64,000 nucleotides of DNA from NCBI RefSeq assembly GCF_902770715.1, contig NZ_CACXTS010000006.1:1-64000 (forward strand). The letters are read 5' to 3'. A program made the position numbers and the translations under genes. The notes beneath the pieces are model-generated. The model did no database searches, was not told the origin of the DNA, and saw only the letters and a list, made by a program, of their open reading frames with translations. Source of the DNA: an uncultured Methanobrevibacter sp. (GTDB lineage Archaea > Methanobacteriota > Methanobacteria > Methanobacteriales > Methanobacteriaceae). The stretch's first letter is position 1. Every line of letters starts with the position of its first letter. Positions 53,953 to 63,476 of this stretch are shown piece after piece.

Positions 53953-55656
53953 ATGATAAAAGTTGAAAATGTAAGTAAAGATTATGAATTAGCCGATGGA
54001 ACAAAGGTTACAGCACTTAAAAATGTTAGTTTTGAAGTTAAGGAAGGTGAAATATTAGGAATCATGGGTAAAAGCGGTTCCGGCAAGACTACACTTTTGA
54101 GAGCTTTAAGGGGTGTTGAACATATTGATGAAGGAAGCATAACTGTTGGTGAAGTTAGCATCAATCAAGATTCATCCCAATATTATTACAACAAACTCAA
54201 AAAGGAGACTGCTATCCACCTTCAAAGGTCTTTTGGTATCTGGCCTGATACCGTTCGTGAAAACGTATTGAGAAAATTGTATGCCAGAAGATATTTTGAT
54301 GAGGGAGATACTAATTTTGAAGTCGCTGAATCAGAATTCGGTGATGAAGCAGACGAGCTTTTGGAGCTAGTTTCCCTAACCCATAAAAAAGACCACTATG
54401 CATCCGTATTGAGTGGTGGTGAAAAACAAAGGCTTATTATGGCAAGACAACTTGCAAAACAACCTACAGCTTTACTTCTTGATGAACCTGCAACCATGGC
54501 ATGCCCTAAAACAAAACAAGAAATATTGGATGCAGTTAAAAAAATTAACAAGGAATTGAATATTACTGTCATTATTGTATCACACCTGCCGGATATCCAA
54601 AAATATTTGGCTGATAGGGTTATTTTACTTGAAGACGGTGAAATTGTTGATGAAGGTTCTGCTGAGGACATCTGCGATAAATTCATGGAAGGAATGGATG
54701 ATATTGTTGATATTGAAAATATTGCAACCGATGAGGATGTTATACAGGTAAATGATATCTACAAACGATTCTATCTGTTGACCGGTGGTGAAGTTTTACA
54801 AATTGAAGATATAAACTTCACTGTTCAAAGAGAGAATATATTAAGCATTATCGGGCCTAGTGGTGCTGGAAAAACAGTCCTTTTAAGAATGCTTGGAGGA
54901 CTTGAGGATCCTGATAAGGGTGAAGTGTTGTATAATGTCGAAGGCGAGTGGAATGATGTGGATATTCCAGGTATGGGCCGTATGAAAATCAGGTCCCAGT
55001 TAGGTTTCATGCACCAGGAGTTCGCTTTAAGCCATTATGCTACTGTATTAAATCAGTTAGCTACCAGATTAGGTTATAAAAATCAGAACATTGTTAAGGA
55101 AGCTCAAGAAAGAGCTAGAAGAATTGGTCTTAGTGAAGAATTATTGGATTCATTTTATTTGCTGACTGATTTGCCTGAAGTTGAAGCAAGAGACAGATTG
55201 AAAAAAATCGGGCTTGATGCAGATATTTTGGATGATTTATTCCCAAGGTTCCCTGAAACTGCAACAAAAGAAGCTGTCGCAGATATATTTGAAAGTCTTG
55301 ATTTGGACATGGATATCCTGCATAGGAAATCCTATGAATTATCAGGCGGTCAAAAAGTACGTGTAATGCTTGCATTGATTTTAGTGTCAAGACCTAAATT
55401 CCTGCTTTTGGATGAGCCATTCGGTGATTTGGATCCAGTTACTTTAAGGGATGTCACCAATGCTTTAAAAACAATTTCCAAGGATTATGGAATTACCATT
55501 GTGATGATTTCACATAATACTGACTTCATTAAGGAGTTAAGTAACAGGGCCATATTCATGGATGACGGTAAGCTCATTGATGATAGTGAAAATATCGACC
55601 AGATTGTTGATAACTTCATTGATTTCTGTCATGCTGATTACTTGAAAGGGGAATGA
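53953..55656 (+). CDS. atwA: Methyl-coenzyme M reductase activation component A2
   Basis: The 567-residue protein has two ABC ATPase domains and no membrane part: Walker A GKSGSGKT (about 39-46), signature LSGGEKQR, Walker B ALLLDEPAT; then GPSGAGKT (about 302), LSGGQKVR and FLLLDEPFGDLDP. This matches component A2, which uses ATP to help reduce Ni in coenzyme F430 of methyl-coenzyme M reductase to Ni(I). The insert with FPETATKEAV between the second Walker A and signature is part of the family. It is followed by a Usp gene overlapping its end. Confidence 0.9.
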   Translation: MIKVENVSKDYELADGTKVTALKNVSFEVKEGEILGIMGKSGSGKTTLLRALRGVEHIDEGSITVGEVSINQDSSQYYYNKLKKETAIHLQRSFGIWPDTVRENVLRKLYARRYFDEGDTNFEVAESEFGDEADELLELVSLTHKKDHYASVLSGGEKQRLIMARQLAKQPTALLLDEPATMACPKTKQEILDAVKKINKELNITVIIVSHLPDIQKYLADRVILLEDGEIVDEGSAEDICDKFMEGMDDIVDIENIATDEDVIQVNDIYKRFYLLTGGEVLQIEDINFTVQRENILSIIGPSGAGKTVLLRMLGGLEDPDKGEVLYNVEGEWNDVDIPGMGRMKIRSQLGFMHQEFALSHYATVLNQLATRLGYKNQNIVKEAQERARRIGLSEELLDSFYLLTDLPEVEARDRLKKIGLDADILDDLFPRFPETATKEAVADIFESLDLDMDILHRKSYELSGGQKVRVMLALILVSRPKFLLLDEPFGDLDPVTLRDVTNALKTISKDYGITIVMISHNTDFIKELSNRAIFMDDGKLIDDSENIDQIVDNFIDFCHADYLKGE

Positions 55657-55658
55657 GA

Positions 55659-56084
55659 ATGTTTGATGTTATAGCTGTTCCTGTTGACGGGTCTGAATAT
55701 GGTTACAAGGCGGCGGATGTGGCTATTGAGATTGCTCAAAAATTCAACTCTAAAATTGCAGCCGTTCATGTTTTAGAGGAATTTTCATTCAATAGTTATG
55801 ATTCAGAAGAAGATTCCGGTGATGCAATTTTGGCAAAGATAACTCAAAAAGCCAATAAGTTAGGAATTGAAGTTACAGAACATTTGCTTACAGCAGACCC
55901 ATTAAGGGATATGAAATTCATCGTTGACCAAACTCGTGCAGATTTAGTGGTTATTCATGCACACGGTTCAAATAATAACAGGTTTGTCTCATTTGATGAG
56001 AATAATGTCTCTGATACTCAAATAGGTTCAGTTGCAGAAAGGCTTCTTAGAACATCTGTGGTTCCTGTATTATTAGTTAAATAA
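55659..56084 (+). CDS. Universal stress protein, UspA family
   Basis: The start was set at ATG 55659 (MFDVIAVPVDGSEYGYKA), 8 bases after AAAGGGG in the atwA end; ATG 55653 is too close to it. The 141-residue protein has VDGSE at the N-terminus and a C-terminal GSVAERLLRTSVVPVLLV, close to the G-x2-G-x9-G(S/T) ATP-binding pattern but with Ala-Glu inside. It is a small cytoplasmic nucleotide-binding stress protein; the specific role is unknown. It is likely co-transcribed with atwA. Confidence 0.88.
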   Translation: MFDVIAVPVDGSEYGYKAADVAIEIAQKFNSKIAAVHVLEEFSFNSYDSEEDSGDAILAKITQKANKLGIEVTEHLLTADPLRDMKFIVDQTRADLVVIHAHGSNNNRFVSFDENNVSDTQIGSVAERLLRTSVVPVLLVK

Positions 56085-56204
56085 TACTTTAAAATTTTTT
56101 TTTCCTTTATTAATCCTTCTAGCCCTCTTTTTTTTACTAAACTTTTTATATAATAATAAAGATAGTTAAATATAACATAAATTGTTAAATTTAGGAGATA
56201 TTTT

Positions 56205-56372
56205 ATGATAGTTAAAGATTGGTGCTCATTTTGTGGTGAGTGTGCCGGAGTTTGTCCGAGAAATTTAATTCAAGTAAGAGAGTATTCATTAGTATTTAAT
56301 GAAGATGACTGTAAAGATTGTGATACATGTATTAAAGCATGTCCTATTAATGCATTAGAAAAAGAGGATTGA
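56205..56372 (+). CDS. 2[4Fe-4S] ferredoxin
   Basis: The 55-residue protein starts at ATG 56205 after TTAGGAGATATTTT. It has CSFCGECAGVCP and CKDCDTCIKACP, eight Cys for two 4Fe-4S clusters. It ends four bases before the geranylgeranyl reductase gene, so it is very probably its electron donor: archaeal reductases of this type saturate lipid chains with ferredoxin. Confidence 0.92.
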   Translation: MIVKDWCSFCGECAGVCPRNLIQVREYSLVFNEDDCKDCDTCIKACPINALEKED

Positions 56373-56376
56373 TTAT

Positions 56377-57555
56377 ATGATTGAAACTGATGTAATTGTA
56401 GTAGGTTCTGGACCTGCAGGTTCCAGTGCAGCTAAACACGCTGCATTAGGTGGAGCTAAAGTAATTTTAATGGATAAGAAATCTGAAATTGGTGCACCAA
56501 AAAGATGTGCGGAAGGTGTTTCAATTCAAGGACTTGAAAAGTTAGGCATTGAACCATCACCTCGTTGGGTTACCCAAGAAATTCAAGGTGTTAGAATCCA
56601 AACTCCTGACGGGACCGATGTTTGGTTAACTAAAGATGAAGTTAAATTGCCTGAAGCAGGATACATCTTAGAGAGAAAAGTATTCGATAAACATATGGCA
56701 ATGGATGCTGCAAGAGCTGGTGCAGAAATCAGAATCAAAACTTTAGTAACAGGCATTGAAAAAATCGATGATGGTTATATGGTTTTCACCGAATCCATGG
56801 GAAAAGAAGAAGTATTCAAATGTAAAATATTAATTGCTGCCGATGGTCCTGAAGGTCACATTGCAAGATGGGCAGGTTTAAGACCGGCTGCAAAACCTAA
56901 AGAAATGGAATCCGGTGTGCAATATGAAATGTGTAATGTTGAATTCGAAAGACCAGGTGTCATTGAATTCTACTTAGGATCCTGTGCTCCTGGAGGATAT
57001 GTCTGGATTTTCCCTAAAGGAGATGACATAGCTAATGTAGGTTTAGCAATTTTACCTCATAAGGCTGAAAAAACAGCTATTGAATACTTGGATGATTTTG
57101 TTGCAACATGCCCTTACTTAAAAAATGCTCAAGCAGTTGAGTTGAATGTAGGTGGAGACCCTGTTGGCGGAATGACCAAAAAACTTTATGATGATAATAT
57201 TTTAGTCTGTGGAGATGCTGCAGGTCAAGTAAACCCATTAACCGGTGGAGGTATCATTAGTGGTATGACCGGTGGAATGTGCGCAGGCCAAGTTGCGGCT
57301 CAAGCTATTAAGGAAGACTGTTCCAAAAAATTCTTGAAACAATATGATGAAATGGCTCATGAAGAACTTGACCATGAAATCAAGAGGTATAAAAAAGTCC
57401 AAGAATATTTACTTACCTTATCTGACGAAGAGCTTGACAGCATCGCTCATGCATTCCAAGGCGAAAGCTTTGACAAAATATCAACAACTGAAATTGTTAA
57501 AAAATTAATTAAAGTATCTCCAAAAGCATTACTTAAATTAGGTAAATTCGTATAG
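56377..57555 (+). CDS. Geranylgeranyl reductase family protein (archaeal lipid saturation)
   Basis: The 392-residue flavoprotein has an N-terminal FAD dinucleotide motif GSGPAGSSAAKHAALGG (about 10-26) and the KRCAEGVS block. It also has a GSCAPGGYVWIFPKG strand pair and the second FAD motif CGDAAGQVNPLTGGGI (about 285-300). It should saturate the double bonds of (di)geranylgeranylglycerol phospholipids to give phytanyl archaeol chains. The ferredoxin gene directly upstream supports this. It acts at the inner membrane face. Confidence 0.9.
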   Translation: MIETDVIVVGSGPAGSSAAKHAALGGAKVILMDKKSEIGAPKRCAEGVSIQGLEKLGIEPSPRWVTQEIQGVRIQTPDGTDVWLTKDEVKLPEAGYILERKVFDKHMAMDAARAGAEIRIKTLVTGIEKIDDGYMVFTESMGKEEVFKCKILIAADGPEGHIARWAGLRPAAKPKEMESGVQYEMCNVEFERPGVIEFYLGSCAPGGYVWIFPKGDDIANVGLAILPHKAEKTAIEYLDDFVATCPYLKNAQAVELNVGGDPVGGMTKKLYDDNILVCGDAAGQVNPLTGGGIISGMTGGMCAGQVAAQAIKEDCSKKFLKQYDEMAHEELDHEIKRYKKVQEYLLTLSDEELDSIAHAFQGESFDKISTTEIVKKLIKVSPKALLKLGKFV

Positions 57556-57564
57556 GTGTTTAAT

Positions 57565-58533
57565 TTGATTTTAGTTACGGGTGGAGCAGGTTATATAGGT
57601 TCCCATACTAATAAGGCATTAAATAATGCAGGATATGAAACTGTTGTTTTAGATAATCTTTGTAAAGGTTATGAAAACTTTGTAAAATGGGGGAATTTTG
57701 AAAACTATGATTTTGGAAGCAAAAATATAAGGGAAGTTTTTGAAAACTATGATATTGATGGTGTCATTCACTTCGCAGCTTTCTCATCTGTAGCTGAATC
57801 AGTTGAATTACCTCAAAAATATTTTAAGAACAATTATAAGAATACATTAAATCTCTTGCAAGTCATGAGAGAATTTGGTGTAGATAAATTTATTTTATCT
57901 TCAACTGCTGCAGTGTATGGAAATCCTGAAAAGGTTCCAATTACAGAAGATCAAGATTTAAAACCAATCAATCCTTATGGACACTCCAAATTTATCACTG
58001 AAAAGGCTCTTGAAAGAGAAGCTGAAAAAGGTGATTTCAATTTTGTATCTCTTAGATATTTCAATGCAGCAGGAGCGGATTTTGATTGTGAGATAGGGGA
58101 ATTGCATGACCCTGAAACTCACTTGATTCCATTGATATTGGATGCGGCTATTGGAAAACGTGATAGTATTTCCATTTTTGGTGACGATTATGATACTCCT
58201 GATGGAACTTGTGTCCGTGATTACATTCACGTCAATGACTTGGCTGATGCACATGTTAAGGCATATGAATATTTATGCGATAAAAACGAATCAAATATAT
58301 TTAACTTAGGAAATGGTGAAGGATATTCTGTTCGTGAAGTAATTGAAATGTGTAAAAAGGTCACTGGTCGTGATTTTGAAGTTAAAATTGATGAACGCCG
58401 TGAAGGCGATCCTGCTATTTTGATAGCTGATTCAACTAAAATTAAAGAGGAATTGGGATGGATTCCACAATATAATCTTGAACAAATTGTTGAATCTGCT
58501 TGGAAGTGGCATGAAAAAGTGAATATGAGTTAG
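57565..58533 (+). CDS. galE: UDP-glucose 4-epimerase
   Basis: The start was set at TTG 57565, six bases after AGGTG that overlaps the reductase stop. The 322-residue SDR protein has VTGGAGYIGSH (NAD loop, about 4-14), the catalytic Ser-Tyr-Lys set in LSSTAAVYG and NPYGHSKF, RYFNAAGAD and a VRDYIHVNDLA block. It interconverts UDP-glucose and UDP-galactose, with galU at 19 kb as upstream step, for wall polysaccharide and glycan synthesis. Confidence 0.92.
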   Translation: MILVTGGAGYIGSHTNKALNNAGYETVVLDNLCKGYENFVKWGNFENYDFGSKNIREVFENYDIDGVIHFAAFSSVAESVELPQKYFKNNYKNTLNLLQVMREFGVDKFILSSTAAVYGNPEKVPITEDQDLKPINPYGHSKFITEKALEREAEKGDFNFVSLRYFNAAGADFDCEIGELHDPETHLIPLILDAAIGKRDSISIFGDDYDTPDGTCVRDYIHVNDLADAHVKAYEYLCDKNESNIFNLGNGEGYSVREVIEMCKKVTGRDFEVKIDERREGDPAILIADSTKIKEELGWIPQYNLEQIVESAWKWHEKVNMS

Positions 58534-58542
58534 GTAATGTTC

Positions 58543-59439
58543 ATGCAAAATGAAAATCATGAATCAAAGATTGATGTTCGCATAATTGTTGAAGGTTTGG
58601 ATATTGCACAGCTTGTTTCTAAAGCTGTCAATAATATTCAACTCGAAAATGATTATAACATAATTGTTTCATCAATAATTCCTACCGTTGAGCTGGACAT
58701 GGTTAAGAAAGTGGCTAGCGGAGCAGACATTTTATTAATTGGCGGTTACGGTCATGATGAAACATTTAATATACTTTTCAATGAACTGAAAACTGATTTT
58801 AATCATATCGGATTATTTGATTATAACAATATCATTATTGAAGATGAGTCAATTGACTTTAAATTGGCTGAAAAGGAAATCCTAAATTCAATAATAAAAT
58901 CCACTCTGTCTTATTCTTTAAATCTAATAAATATACATACATTAGAAAATAAGCTAATGAAAGTAACTCATAATTATAATAATTTATTAGATGATTATAA
59001 TCAAGTTTTAAAAGAAAATGAAGTTTTATCACAGGAAAATAATGAGCTAAGGGAAGATATCGATGAAGTAAAATCTGACTTTTCAGCTTTTAAATTACGC
59101 TATGATGACATTTATTCCAGAGATATTCTTGAAATTTTTAATCTGAACGATTTGTGGCAGGAAACATTTAGACAAGATTTAAATGATGAGGAAAGGGTTG
59201 TAATTGCCACAAATAAGTTCAAGCCGGATAATATTATTGTTGGTCAAGGTTTTATAGCTGCAGAATCCAAATCTAAAGCTATTGAATGGTTAAAAATTAT
59301 TAGAACTGCTTTGATATTTGTAGATGATAATTCAGATGACTTAAAAAAAGAATTAAATGAAAAAGAAGAAGAAAAAATTCCAGAGGTAAAAGAGGACTAT
59401 GATGATATTTCCAATGCCTTTGAGAATTTTTGGGATTAA
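58543..59439 (+). CDS. Unknown protein with central coiled coil
   Basis: The start was set at ATG 58543, seven bases after AGGT; ATG 58537 is too close to that site. The 298-residue protein has an N-terminal alpha/beta part (about 10-105; DVRIIVEGLDIAQLVSKAV, GADILLIGGYGHDETF), and a coiled coil (about 128-185; LDDYNQVLKENEVLSQENNE). A C-terminal alpha/beta part follows (about 195-265; NIIVGQGFIAAESKSKAIEW), with an acidic tail. There is no signal or membrane helix. No family was recognised. It lies between galE and purF and may be cytoplasmic scaffolding; this is speculation. Confidence 0.75.
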   Translation: MQNENHESKIDVRIIVEGLDIAQLVSKAVNNIQLENDYNIIVSSIIPTVELDMVKKVASGADILLIGGYGHDETFNILFNELKTDFNHIGLFDYNNIIIEDESIDFKLAEKEILNSIIKSTLSYSLNLINIHTLENKLMKVTHNYNNLLDDYNQVLKENEVLSQENNELREDIDEVKSDFSAFKLRYDDIYSRDILEIFNLNDLWQETFRQDLNDEERVVIATNKFKPDNIIVGQGFIAAESKSKAIEWLKIIRTALIFVDDNSDDLKKELNEKEEEKIPEVKEDYDDISNAFENFWD

Positions 59440-59511
59440 TGCATAAAACAATTATTATTTTATACTAGTTTTAAGATAATTATAATTATACTATTTAATA
59501 GGAGTTAGCAA

Positions 59512-60933
59512 ATGCACGGTGAAATGGAAGATAAGTGTGGTATTGTTGGAATTCACTCAAGTGATGATTCTAAAAATGTAGCACCTTTTGTTTATTATTG
59601 TTTGTATGCTTTACAGCACAGAGGTCAGGAATCAGCAGGAATAGCTAGTTTTAATTCAAAAGAAGGTTTGAAATACTATTGCGGCATGGGTTTGATAACT
59701 GATGTCTTTAGAGATTATGAAATTCAAAATTTAGAAGGCAGCATGGCTGTAGGTCATGTAAGATATTCCACTACTGGTCAATCAAAATTAGAAAATTCAC
59801 AGCCTTTTGTCATTGATTTTGGTGACGGTTTTATTGCAATGGCTCATAATGGAGACATTGTTAACTCTGAAGAGTTAAGAAATGAACTTATCAATGAAGG
59901 ATTCTATTTCAGATCAGATTCCGATTCTGAAGTCATCTGTTACATGCTTAAAAGGGAGCATTATGACAATAAAAAGGATGTTTTGGATGCTATTGAGGCT
60001 GTATGTAAGAAACTTGTTGGTTCATATGCATTGACAATTTTAATCGACGGTGACTTGTACGGTGTAAGAGATCCAATGGGCATAAAACCACTTGCTATTG
60101 CAAAAAGAGGTGAAGATTTCATACTTGCTTCTGAAACTGTTGCTTTTGATGTAGTTAATGCAGAATATATCAGAGATGTTGTGCCTGGTGAAATTGTCCA
60201 CTTTGAAAACGATGAAGTCAATTCCCACATGCTAGAAAGCGCAGGCAAATGCAAACTTTCACATTGTATGTTTGAATATGTTTACTTTGCAAGGCCGGAC
60301 AGCACAATCGATGGCATTAATGTTTATGAAACTAGGGTTCATATTGGCGAACAATTGCACAAATTATACCCTATTGATGCTGATTTCGTAATTCCCGTAC
60401 CTGACTCATCAATTCCTGCAGCTATCGGATACGCAAGAGCTTCTGGAATTCCATACGGTGAAGGACTAATTAAAAACAGGTACGTTGGAAGAACATTTAT
60501 CATGCCAACCCAAGAAGAACGTGAGTTAGCAGTCAGACTCAAATTAAATCCTATTAAATCAGCGATTAAAGGTAAAAAGATTATTTTAATTGATGACAGT
60601 ATTGTAAGAGGAACAACATCCAAAAAATTATTGGACCTTGTTAAGGAAGCAGAACCGGCTGAAATTCACTTTTTGGTAGGTTGTCCTCCTGTAATTTCTC
60701 CTTGTTATTATGGTGTAGCAATGGCAACCAAAAAAGAGTTGATTGCAGCAAACTACAGTGTTGAGGAAATTAAGAATCAATTAAAAGTTGATTCATTAGG
60801 TTATATTACTCTTGAAGCTTTGGTTGAAGCAATCGGAATGCCTGAAGAGAATTTATGTTTAGGTTGTGTTAATGAGAAATATCCTACTGAAATTCCTGAA
60901 GGTCTTGAAGCTGAAACTTATTATAAACCTTAG
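59512..60933 (+). CDS. purF: Amidophosphoribosyltransferase
   Basis: It makes 5-phosphoribosylamine from PRPP and glutamine, the first step of purine synthesis. The 473-residue protein has the N-terminal nucleophile Cys9 in CGIVGIHSS after an 8-residue propeptide to be removed, [10 protein letters not shown], and the PRPP loop [13 protein letters not shown] (about 360-372). [10 protein letters not shown] and earlier Cys can bind the structural 4Fe-4S cluster, as in the Bacillus-type enzyme. The ribosome site is TAGGAGTTAGCAA. Confidence 0.95.
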   Translation: MHGEMEDKCGIVGIHSSDDSKNVAPFVYYCLYALQHRGQESAGIASFNSKEGLKYYCGMGLITDVFRDYEIQNLEGSMAVGHVRYSTTGQSKLENSQPFVIDFGDGFIAMAHNGDIVNSEELRNELINEGFYFRSDSDSEVICYMLKREHYDNKKDVLDAIEAVCKKLVGSYALTILIDGDLYGVRDPMGIKPLAIAKRGEDFILASETVAFDVVNAEYIRDVVPGEIVHFENDEVNSHMLESAGKCKLSHCMFEYVYFARPDSTIDGINVYETRVHIGEQLHKLYPIDADFVIPVPDSSIPAAIGYARASGIPYGEGLIKNRYVGRTFIMPTQEERELAVRLKLNPIKSAIKGKKIILIDDSIVRGTTSKKLLDLVKEAEPAEIHFLVGCPPVISPCYYGVAMATKKELIAANYSVEEIKNQLKVDSLGYITLEALVEAIGMPEENLCLGCVNEKYPTEIPEGLEAETYYKP

Positions 60934-60938
60934 ATATT

Positions 60939-62186
60939 ATGGTTGAATTATTAGCTCCTGCTGGAAATTTCATATCGCTACGCGCCGTTTTGGAAAATGG
61001 TGCTGATGCGGTCTACTTTGGCCTTGATGATTATAATATGAGGGCCAATGCAAAAAATTTCTCTTTAAATGATTTAAGTGAAGTTTCTAAAATCGCTAGT
61101 GAGTATGGAGCTAAAACTTATTTATGTACAAATATTATTTTAAACGAACGCTTAGCCTCAGAGCTTGAATCTAATTTGGAAAAGATTTCCGAATCTGAAA
61201 TTGATGGGCTTATTTTATCAGATATCGGGTTGATTGAAGACACCGTTTCACATGGTCTTGAAGCTCATGTCAGCGTTCAGGAAAATGTCACTAATTCTTA
61301 TACGTTGAAAACTCTTGCGAAGCTTGGAGCCAAAAGGGCAATTCTTTCCCGTGAACTTTCATTAAAGGAAATCACAGACATTGCTCAAAAATCACCTATA
61401 GAAACTGAAATATTTATTCATGGTGCAATTTGCATGGCTATTTCAGGAAGATGCTTCTTGAGTTACGGGTTGTATGGAAGAAGTGCAAATTGTGGAGATT
61501 GCCTGCAGCCTTGCCGCAAAAACTGGACATTGACTTATGAGGAGGGTGACGATAATGTTATTAACTTCTCTGATGTTGAAGATGAGACATTTGTGGTAGC
61601 TGGAAGTGATGATGGAAGTTATAGGACTAACTTCTTTTCTCCAAAGGACATGTGCATGATTGAATATATTCCTGAGCTTATGAAAAGCGGTGTAGCATCT
61701 TTTAAAATTGAGGGCAGAGCTCGCAGTCCTGATTATGGTGCAATGGTAACTGGAATATATAGGCAGGCCATTGATGATTATGTGAAAGATCCATTAAATT
61801 ACACGGTCAAAGATGAATGGATGGATGAACTTACCAGTGTATTTAACAGAGGTTTTGACACTAATTTTTATTTCAACACTCCTTTTGAGACCAGCGAGGA
61901 CAACCAATCAAAATATATTAAAAAGGACATTGGTCAGGTTGTAAATTACTACAATAAAGTAAAGGCAGCGGAATTAAGGATATGGGATGATTTGAAACTT
62001 GGCGATAAGATTATTATTCAAGGACAGACCACAGGTTCCATTACCCACACTATTGATTCCATGCAGATTGAAGGCGTAAGTGTTGATGAAGTTAATAAAG
62101 GATGTAACGTAGCGATAGCTATTGCGCAGAAAGTGAGAGAAAACGATTTTGTTTATAAATTGGTTGAGAGGAATGTTGATGATTAA
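60939..62186 (+). CDS. Peptidase U32 family protein
   Basis: The 415-residue protein has the U32 pattern: LLAPAGNFISLRAVLENGADAVYFG at the start, VSVQENVTN, EIFIHGAICMAISGRCFLS with the signature Cys residues, SANCGDCLQPCR, and a C-terminal domain with FKIEGRARSPDYGAM. U32 proteins include RNA hydroxylation enzymes (RlhA, TrhP) with Fe-S clusters as well as reported proteases, so peptidase activity is not proven. It starts 5 bases after purF and overlaps cfbC by 8 bases, which suggests a shared unit. A role in F430 synthesis is possible but unproven. Confidence 0.85.
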   Translation: MVELLAPAGNFISLRAVLENGADAVYFGLDDYNMRANAKNFSLNDLSEVSKIASEYGAKTYLCTNIILNERLASELESNLEKISESEIDGLILSDIGLIEDTVSHGLEAHVSVQENVTNSYTLKTLAKLGAKRAILSRELSLKEITDIAQKSPIETEIFIHGAICMAISGRCFLSYGLYGRSANCGDCLQPCRKNWTLTYEEGDDNVINFSDVEDETFVVAGSDDGSYRTNFFSPKDMCMIEYIPELMKSGVASFKIEGRARSPDYGAMVTGIYRQAIDDYVKDPLNYTVKDEWMDELTSVFNRGFDTNFYFNTPFETSEDNQSKYIKKDIGQVVNYYNKVKAAELRIWDDLKLGDKIIIQGQTTGSITHTIDSMQIEGVSVDEVNKGCNVAIAIAQKVRENDFVYKLVERNVDD

Positions 62187-62976
62187 GAAGATAGCTATTT
62201 ATGGAAAAGGTGGAATTGGAAAGAGTACTACGGTAGCTAATCTGTCTGCAGTTTGGGCTAGTGAAGATTTAAATTGTCTGGTAATTGGTTGCGATCCAAA
62301 AGCGGATACTACACGTACTTTATATGGGAAAAGAATTCCAACTGTTGTCCATACTTTAAAGGAAAATAGAAAACCTGAAAAGGAGGATTTGGTTTTCACA
62401 GGTTTTAAGGGCATTCAATGTGTTGAAAGCGGAGGTCCGGAACCTGGTGTGGGTTGCGCTGGACGTGGTGTCATTGTTGCAATGAAACGCCTTGAACAGT
62501 TAGGAATTTTTGACGATGATTTGGATGTTGTTGTTTATGATGTATTAGGTGATGTTGTCTGCGGCGGTTTTTCGGTGCCTTTGAGGGAAAAATATGCTGA
62601 TGAAGTGTTGATTGTTACTTCTGGTGAATATATGTCACTTTATGCTGCAAACAATATAGTTCGAGGTGTTAAAAAGCTTAAAGGTAACTTAAGCGGTATT
62701 GTCTGCAATTGCAGAAATGTCGATAATGAAGAACAGATTGTCAATGACTTTGCCGAAAAGATAGGCACGCATGTTATTGGTACAATTCATAGAAGCAATT
62801 TGATTCAGGATGCCGAATTAGATGCAAAAACCGTTGTAGAAAAATACCCTGAAAGTGCAGAAGCACAAGAATACGCAAAGCTTGCTTCAAGCATTATGAC
62901 TAATGAAAACATATCAACTCCAGAACCTATGAGTGATGAAGAATTTGAGGAATTTTTCAAATCATATTTAGATTAA
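62179..62976 (+). CDS. cfbC: Ni-sirohydrochlorin a,c-diamide reductive cyclase, NifH-like subunit
   Basis: CfbC is the ATP-using reductase that drives ring reduction and lactam formation by CfbD in coenzyme F430 synthesis. The start was set at ATG 62179, seven bases after AGAGG. The 265-residue protein is NifH-like: Walker A GKGGIGKST (9-17), GCDPKADTT, the two cluster Cys in GVGCAGRGV and DVVCGGFSVP, and SGEYMSLYAANNI. No nifDK genes are seen, and F430 is essential in methanogens, so CfbC is preferred to nitrogenase. It overlaps the U32 gene. Confidence 0.87.
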   Translation: MIKKIAIYGKGGIGKSTTVANLSAVWASEDLNCLVIGCDPKADTTRTLYGKRIPTVVHTLKENRKPEKEDLVFTGFKGIQCVESGGPEPGVGCAGRGVIVAMKRLEQLGIFDDDLDVVVYDVLGDVVCGGFSVPLREKYADEVLIVTSGEYMSLYAANNIVRGVKKLKGNLSGIVCNCRNVDNEEQIVNDFAEKIGTHVIGTIHRSNLIQDAELDAKTVVEKYPESAEAQEYAKLASSIMTNENISTPEPMSDEEFEEFFKSYLD

Positions 62977-62977
62977 G

Positions 62978-63463
62978 ATGTATTATTCAACCGATTACAT
63001 ATCTCCATTAGGTGAAATGATTATTGCAAGTGATGGTGAAGCCATTTGCGGCGTTTGGTTCTATGGCCAAAAGCACTTTCCATCATTGGATGATTTCACA
63101 CAAAATGATGACTTGCCTGTTTTTAGCGATGTAAAAAAATGGCTTGATGATTATTTCAATGGGTTGAATCCTAAAATCAACTTCAAACTTAAGCCGGAGG
63201 GAACGCAATTCAGATTGAATGTTTGGAAAATACTGTCTGAAATTCCATATGGGGAAACATTGACATATGGTGAGATTGCACAAAAGATATCTCCGACAAT
63301 GTCTGCTCAGGCTGTCGGAGGGGCTGTTGGCCATAATCCCATTTCTATTCTGATTCCTTGCCATAGGGTTTTAGGTGCAAACGGCAAACTAACAGGGTAT
63401 GCCGGCGGAATTGATAAAAAGATAGAATTATTGAAAATAGAAAATATTTTAAATTCCATTTAA
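62978..63463 (+). CDS. ogt: Methylated-DNA--protein-cysteine methyltransferase
   Basis: The 161-residue protein transfers alkyl groups from O6-alkylguanine to its own Cys, a suicidal repair. The active site is PCHRV with Cys128. The helix-turn-helix part contains YGEIAQKI and AVGGAVGHNP, and the wing GYAGG. The N-terminal domain (about 1-75) is short and diverged as is usual. It starts one base after the cfbC stop. Confidence 0.93.
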   Translation: MYYSTDYISPLGEMIIASDGEAICGVWFYGQKHFPSLDDFTQNDDLPVFSDVKKWLDDYFNGLNPKINFKLKPEGTQFRLNVWKILSEIPYGETLTYGEIAQKISPTMSAQAVGGAVGHNPISILIPCHRVLGANGKLTGYAGGIDKKIELLKIENILNSI

Positions 63464-63476
63464 CTAATTTTAATTA

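Noticed and set aside
60939-62186. Assignment as a true secreted protease
   Set aside because: There is no signal peptide, and U32 relatives with known function modify RNA, so only the family name is kept.
62179-62976. NifH (nitrogenase iron protein)
   Set aside because: No nifD, nifK or nifI genes are adjacent, and the gene fits CfbC, which methanogens need for F430.
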